From positions 29,980,237-30,044,236 of the forward strand of contig NC_044918.1 in the NCBI RefSeq assembly GCF_003576645.1: 64,000 bases of DNA, read 5' to 3'. The stretch is from Ipomoea triloba. Its lineage: Eukaryota > Streptophyta > Magnoliopsida > Solanales > Convolvulaceae. The notes beneath the pieces are model-generated. The model did no database searches. It was not told the origin of the DNA and saw only the letters and a list, made by a program, of their open reading frames with translations. Positions 57,900-64,000 of the stretch are shown in pieces. The translations under genes and the position numbers were made by a program. How positions within the stretch are numbered: position 1 is the stretch's first letter; each line of letters begins with the position of its first letter.

Positions 57900-58579
57900 A
57901 AAGGAAGGAAGCAATTTTTTTTTTTAATTTAGACGGCGTCATTTTGAAGCAATTTGAGACGTAATTTTTAATTCAAAAGGCATAACAAGTGCCTTATTTT
58001 TCTATGCGTCTATAAATAAGTTAAAGGAAATTTAACTATCTTCCTTTCAAAAAAAAAAAAAAGTTAAAACTTTCTTGAAAATTTACAAATTGAGAAAATT
58101 ATTTTTGGATAAATAAAAATCTAATTTCATGATATTAAGAAAATTAAATTCACCTAGGAGTAAAATCATTATCCCGTAGTTTTTTGACTAAGAATTTTGA
58201 AAATTTATTTATTTATGTATTTATTTTTTTGGCATCAAGTAAAAAGTTTCTTATAAAACACTATTTTTTGAAAAATATTTGTCTCTCTCAACACTTTCGT
58301 TTACTTACGTATTGTTTATTAACTTACAAATGATCCATTAAACTCTCAATTATTCATTTGGTTTTTAAAATATTTGTATATAGCAATGATATATTAGAGA
58401 TTTGAAAAAATTAAGAAAGCTTAAACAAACGAAACATCTTAATTAATTTTCTAAATAATTTAATTCTTATGTTTCCAAAATTTCAAGTAATTTTTCTTTT
58501 GTAAGGTTATTCTCACCAAATACATTCTTTGAAAATATTTTTCAAAATAATCTAATTTATGAGAAAGTATCAAATGCAA
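57900..58579. other. AT-rich intergenic sequence
   Basis: No coding sequence, RNA gene or repeat recognised between the copia element and the LINE. Confidence 0.55.
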
Positions 58580-61500
58580 TTTTTTTTGAAATAAAATGAG
58601 ATCAATATCATTAATAAATCACCAACTCAGCAATTCAATCAGGAGGAAAAGAAACCCACGAACCCAAGCCAAACAAAGAACCAGTTGTCAGTGCAAGCAC
58701 ATGAGCCACATGATTCGCTAACCTCTTGACATGGCGAATAGAAACGTTTCCAATGTCCATAGCCAAAGACCGGCAATGCTTAACTATAGAACCAACATAC
58801 GAAAGGTCTAAAGTACGGGAATTAAAAGCAAGACAAAAGTTTAAACAATCAGTTTCAATAATAACATTAACATGCCCAACATCTTTAATCCAAGTCAGAG
58901 CTTCCTTGACCGCTAGCGCTTCAACCATGAAAGGGTCACAAACAGTTGACAAACGACCGGACTTGGCCGCCACAAATCTACCTTCATGATCCCGAAGCAC
59001 TGCACCATAACCTGCACCATCGTCAAATATCATTGCATCAACATTACATTTAACGAAGCCAAATTGTGGAGGAAGCCAAATAGCAGGGCTAGCAAGAGGT
59101 GTAGGTAAATTAGATTTAGCAAATAATTCCTTCCAGCTGGTCCGCAAACATTGGATTTGCATGAAAATATTATACATTGTCCAAATGCCATTGCCCCACA
59201 CCACCTCATTACGCACAAGCCATAAAACCCATAAAGTAGCAGCCATTCGCACCACATAGTCTGCGTCTGCCGTCTGGGGAGCTCAGAACAGAATGCATAA
59301 ACTCAGATAAAGTCTTCCATTATAGAACATCACTTTCGCCCCAAGCTTGACAAGCAACCTCACATGAACAAAATAAATGTTCAGTTGTTTTGAACGCACA
59401 GGTACATAATGGGCAGCCACCACCAATCTACACATGTTTTTGTTTTAGAACCTCCTTGACCGGAATGGTACTACGCGCACATTTCCAAAGGAAATTCTTG
59501 TCCTTAAGAGGAATCGGAAGTTTCCACAGGTTATTCCAAGTAGAGAAAACATTGTCCTCATCAACACCCATGTTTTGAGTCTTGAGGAGGTTATAACCAT
59601 GCTTCACTGTATACATTCCTCTTAAATCCCCCATACATCGCCATGTATCCTTCAAATGCAGCGAGATTGGAGTTGTGAGAATTTTATGCACATCTGCAGG
59701 TTCAAATAAGTCATGAAGGATCTCTAGGTCCCAATTGCCTATCTACTAACAAGCCACTTACTTTAGCATCATTAAGTTCATCCACACAGGGGGTTTGAAG
59801 GGATGGATTGACCGAATCAGATAACTAAGGCCATCCCCACACCTTTGTATCCATTCCATCTCCAATTGTACGAGCAGCCCCCAGCTTAAGGACACTCTGA
59901 CCTGCTAGAATGCTACACCAAATATAGCTAGGATTATTACCAACTTGAGCATTTAAAAAGTCACACCAAGGGAAGTACTTAGCTTTCAGGATTCGACCAA
60001 CCAGTGCGTCTGGATTTGTTAACAATCGCCACCCCTGCTTAGCTAAAAGTGCAACATTAAACTCGTGAATCCTTTTAAACCCCAAACCTCCATATTTCTT
60101 AGGTACGCTCAGACGTGAACAACTTAACCAATGAATTCCCTTTTGGCGATCCCCACCTCCACTCCACCAATAACGATTCAGAACCTTCTCAATAGCATCA
60201 CACACACGAGCCGGGAGTAGATAGACAGACATCGTGAAAATTAGAAGTGATGGAGCAATACTTTTAATCAGAACTTCCCTACCTGCTTTTAAAATTAGTT
60301 TCTGTTGACATCCTCCTATTCTTTCACGAATCCACTGTTCTATAAAACGAAATATGGCTGATTTATTCCTGCCCAAAACAGACGGTAATCCAAGGTAGCA
60401 GCCAAGATCCTTAGTGACACGTACCCCCAAGCAATCTGTTATCAATACACGCATATCATCATTTATGTTGGCACTGAACATCACATTAGACTTATCAAAA
60501 TTAATAGCTTGCCCCGAGGCTGCACAATACTCATCCAGGCAATCTTTAATCTTCAGCACTTGTTGTTGGGTGGCCTTAAAAAATAATAAACTGTCGTCTA
60601 CAAACAAAAGACGTGAAACTGAAGGCGTACCACGTGCAATTCTAATACCATGGATGTTCCCATGACCCTCTGCCCATTGTAAAAGCATAGATAACCCTTC
60701 TACGCAAATAATAAAACAATATGGGGACAACGGGTCACCTTGACGGATTCCACAAGTATGTCTAACAATTTCAACCATCTCTCTATTCACCAAACTAGAA
60801 TATCGCACGGTTTTCACACAAAGCATTAATAACATCCCTTCTAAAAAAACACCACTCCATTTGATCGTAATCTTTGGCTATATCTAATTTTAGGGCGACC
60901 CAACTCACTGTCCTGTTACACTTCCTACGCAGATAATGGGCTACCTCACCAGCAACAATCACATTATCAGACAACAATATGTCAGGTATAAATGCACTCT
61001 AGGTAGGTGAAATAATGGTATTCAAAATCCCTTTCATCAAATAGGCCAACACTTTTGCCATTATCTTATAGGCCACATTACATAAGGCAATCGGTCTCAA
61101 ATTAGAAACTTTTTCCGATACTTTCTTTTTCGGGATCAAAACTATGTTTGCGTCATTAAGGCCATCAAGAAATGTACAAGTATTTAGGCAATTTAAGATA
61201 AACATATATAGGCCATGTCCCACAACTGGCCAGAAATGTTGAAAGAAAGAAGGAGGCAAGACCAGGCGCTTTCTCAGGAGCCATATCAAAAAGAGTTGCT
61301 TTGACCTCGTCAATAGTAAAAGGTTCTAGCAACTGTGTATTCATACTCTCAGTTACTCGAGGCTGAATCTGAGAAAACAAATTAGTGTTAATACCCGCAG
61401 AACAAAAAATCTCATTAAAATACTTGAGGATATCATTCGCCTCAACCCACACGCCATCAGGATTCAAGAGCCGGGATAAGTGATTATTACGATGTCAAAC

Positions 61501-62190
61501 GGATGCAAAATGGTGAAAAATTTAGTGTTATAATCACCATGTTTTAGCCACAATTGCTTGGATCTTTGTTTCCAGAAAATCTCCTCTTGCCTCAGTAACC
61601 CATCAAATTCATTCTCTGCTTGCAAGAACTGTGACACAACCGATGGCCTTCTACTTTTGTTTAATACTTTCAATAAATGGTTCAGGTGTTGTATACGGCT
61701 ACCCAACTGTCTAAAATAATCCCCACCCCAATTCCACAAGTTTTGACCACAAAGGGTTATATGTTGTTGGAAATGTAAGCTCACTGATTGCTGCCAAGAT
61801 GAGTCAACAATGTTCTTACAACCTTCCTCACTCAGCCATGCAGATTCGAACTTGAATGTTCTCTTAGATGCACGAAGCCGATTCAGGACGGGATTTAGAA
61901 AAGTAGCACAATGATTGGAAGTTGCAGTCAGAATATTGAGAACAGATGCCTCACTGTATAAGTCAGTCCAATCCAAGTTTGCAACCACTCTATCCAACCT
62001 TTCTTCAACCCATGCATCGGTTCCTCGGCATTTTTCCCATGTAAAGCGATTACCAGTCATCCCAAGATCATCAAACTACAATCATTTAGAGCTTCATTAA
62101 AAACATCAATTAGGGCAGCATGATGAGGATGAACACCCCGCTTCTTAGAAGGGCAAAGAATATCGTTGAAATCCCCAAGGGCAAAGAATA
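58580..62190 (-). mobile_element. 5'-truncated LINE (non-LTR retrotransposon), inactivated
   Basis: Minus strand, 5' to 3': the end of the AP-endonuclease domain (ALGDFNDILCPSKKRG near 62170, GNRFTWEKCRGTDAWVEERL), a linker, reverse transcriptase (FDMAPEKAPG, ANIVLIPKKK, NLRPIALCNVAYKI, KLDIAKDYDQMEW, IRQGDPLSPYCFIICVEGLS, active site LLFVDDSLLFF), thumb (YWWSGGGDRQKGIHWL, KYGGLGFKRIHEFNVALLAK), zf-RVT (VKHGYNLLK, FLWKCARSTIPVKE) and RNase H (FVKCNVDAMIFDDGAGYGAV, VEALAVKEALTW, ETDCLNFCLAFN, HVKRLANHVAHVLAL). Stops or shifts occur near 61466, 61200-61240, 60999, 60830 and 59700-59824. A T-run at 58580-58587 is the 3' A-tail. The 5' end stops at the GDFND motif. Confidence 0.9.
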
Positions 62191-62199
62191 TAATTAAAA

Positions 62200-63500
62200 C
62201 GCAATCTTATTTTCAAGTAGAGTAATGTTGGATAGTCATATTTCTTCCCTCAAATTCATCTCTTATGATGTGGCATTATCTAATTATGGCATCTCCAAAT
62301 TGTGGAAAAAAGGGGGAAAAAGAGGGGAGAAGGGATTGGAGGGGAGGGCCGCATGACACTTGTAGGCAAGAACTGTTATAAAAATATATTAATGGACATT
62401 ATTACATAAATTGTAACAGCTAAGATGATTTGTAATAGCACCTTTGATTTGTAATAACCACTTGATTAGTGTCACTTATTTTGTAGTACTCATACTATAT
62501 ATATATTGGAATGAAAGGCTAATGATGTGTGTTGTTCTTCTGCTCATTATTTATCTATACTCTTTCATACTGTTTTCTTTACTTATTGTATACTATACAA
62601 CACACCGGTTAGGAGCTGACGGGCCAACGGGCAACAAAATTCAACGCGTTATCAGCACACTCTTCGGTGAACGGTAATATTATAATTTTATTATGGCGTA
62701 TTATTTCAAGATGCTTAAAATATGCCTAAATTGCATATGTTCATGTTTTATGCATTTATGAATTTGTGAACTATTGATAATCTGTTTATGTATTTGTTGA
62801 TAGTTTGCATATTGTATTAGTGGAATACATTATGTGCATTTATATGTATTTTTTTTTTTACCTATATGATTTTTTATTGTCAAGAACTATATTGATTATC
62901 ACAATTTTTTTTCTCCACATTTTTTTCTATTCTGTTTATATAAAAATTTCGCAATAAAACAAACAAAAGTTTTTTTTTTTTTAAATCGAATATGATTCTT
63001 TATTTCGCAATCTTGGTTTTTATCTTTCATCCCTCAAGCTTTAGAATATTTAGTTAACCAGTAAAATGAATATGAATTAATTATTAAAAAAAGTTGTTGA
63101 CAAAACAATTGACAACTTTTTATTTGATGACAGAGTGACAATGCATATTTAAATAAATGTAAATATCATCAATAATAATCGACACAATCAAGTTTGATAT
63201 ATATATAACGATATTGTACGGTTTACACTAGTGTCGATTGACATGGTAAATTTTTTCTATAACTTCAGCCTCACTCAAATTTTTTGGCTTTTTTGCCTTC
63301 CCCCTGCCTTCAAATTTTTTGTACTTGACTTTCTTTGTTCAATCAATAATCTCCTTAAAAAATGGAACATGAAAAAGTTAGACAATATTTCAATCATTTT
63401 ATTTGTTATTCAATTTTAATTTTTGAATATTACTACCTCTTTGTAATAACAATATGATTTTTTTTCAAAAACAAAAAAATATGATTTGTTTATCTCATCT
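62200..63500. other. AT-rich non-genic sequence
   Basis: The only notable point is ATTCAACGCGTTATCAGCAC at about 62638-62657, which resembles the sequence after some plant copia LTRs. No flanking element is visible. Open frames are Phe/Leu/Ile-rich and unconvincing. Confidence 0.4.
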
Positions 63501-63681
63501 CCAACTAGATTTGGCAATTCGTGTAAACGAGTTGTCACGATATCAACACGAACATGATAATGCTAAACACAAACATTATCCATTAAGATTAATTGGTTAG
63601 AATTTTAAACATGAACATGGACATAAACGCGTTTTTAAAACTGGTTAAACAGATTGACACTTTAAACACGTTTAGTTAACG

Positions 63682-63860
63682 GGCTTGTTTGGTTATCAGC
63701 GGTTAGAAGTTAGCGGTAGCGGATTGTGTTAGCGGTTATCAAACAGCGGATTGTATTAGCGGGTTTGACCAACGGATTGTATTAGCGGTTTGTAAAAAGA
63801 TGTTTGGTAAAATTAGCTGTTTAGATTAGCGGTTAATATGTAAAATGACTTAAAAGGGCA
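63682..63860 (+). mobile_element. hAT-type MITE, cut by the window or degraded
   Basis: The left end GGGCTTGTTTGGTTATCAGC is followed by several AGCGGATTGTATTAGCGG repeats and ATGTTTGGTAAAATTAGC. The style is that of plant hAT MITEs; no right end is seen before the (ATT)n tract. Confidence 0.5.
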
Positions 63861-63867
63861 TTCATAT

Positions 63868-63960
63868 TATGATTATTATTATTATTATTATTATATAAAA
63901 TAAAATTTACAATAACAATAATAATAATAATAATAATATAATAATAATAATATTACAAAA
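63868..63960. repeat. (ATT)n / (AAT)n microsatellites
   Basis: TTATTATTATTATTATTATT followed ~30 bases later by AATAATAATAATAATAATAT, so the two can pair, and then an A-rich run. Confidence 0.85.
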
Positions 63961-64000
63961 CAAAAAAAAAAAAAAAGGAAAAGACAAAGGGAGCCGCGTG

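Noticed and set aside
62638..62670. Primer-binding-like CGTTATCAGCAC as evidence of a further copia element
   Set aside because: No LTR, gag or PPT is visible nearby, so the motif alone is not enough.

Overview
The window looks like a TE-rich, AT-rich nuclear contig from a flowering plant, most likely a eudicot. The reasons are spliced genes with GT-AG introns, a plant NUP43, a papain-like protease of the senescence-associated type, Ty1/copia, LINE, Helitron, MULE and Stowaway elements, and two tRNA-derived SINE families. I lean weakly towards an asterid. No bacterial, organellar or CRISPR-like features are seen. Six single N bases (3475, 21127, 33708, 35292, 38434, 51027) mark contig joins. 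Three of them (3475, 21127, 33708) sit between near-perfect direct copies of 0.6-1.9 kb, which look like unmerged contig overlaps rather than biological duplications.

Four host genes can be spliced completely from the sequence: (1) a six-exon minus-strand gene at 11243-15170 encoding a 524-aa ASG1-like nuclear protein; (2) a two-exon minus-strand gene at 25488-30024 encoding a 328-aa membrane-anchored SAM-dependent methyltransferase, whose 3.5 kb intron holds a gene-capturing MULE; (3) a two-exon plus-strand C1A cysteine protease at 43128-45070 (341 aa), whose intron is almost entirely two MITEs; (4) a five-exon minus-strand NUP43 nucleoporin at 46934-52794 (362 aa), whose first intron holds a nested cluster of LTR-retrotransposon pieces. 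A CAP/PR-1 gene at about 46027-46550 is otherwise readable in one frame but has an in-frame stop and no in-frame ATG.

Layout: 1-8.1 kb, LTR-retroelement debris plus a broken Ulp1/KAONASHI-type MULE-like gene whose introns are filled with an ATTCACA-rich array; 8.1-11 kb, a decayed hAT, a Stowaway MITE and two SINEs; 11-15.3 kb, the ASG1-like gene; 15.4-25 kb, a non-genic zone with a six-hairpin array, an AAGGTGCGT repeat field, several inverted-repeat elements and a (TA)n foldback; 25-30 kb, the methyltransferase; 30-39 kb, AT-rich Helitron territory with an RPA-like gene and a MULE carrying an extensin fragment; 39-43 kb, LINE scraps and SINEs; 43-53 kb, protease, PR-1 pseudogene and NUP43; 53.3-57.9 kb, a nearly complete but broken Ty1/copia element; 58.6-62.2 kb, a 5'-truncated LINE; then AT-rich sequence to the end.

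The main theme is how transposable elements have restructured this region. Three MULE-type elements have long terminal inverted repeats and 9-bp target duplications, and two of them carry recognisable host gene fragments (an ERF N-terminus and an extensin C-terminus). MITEs occupy introns of two intact genes, and tandem-repeat growth has occurred inside the copia 5' LTR after insertion.
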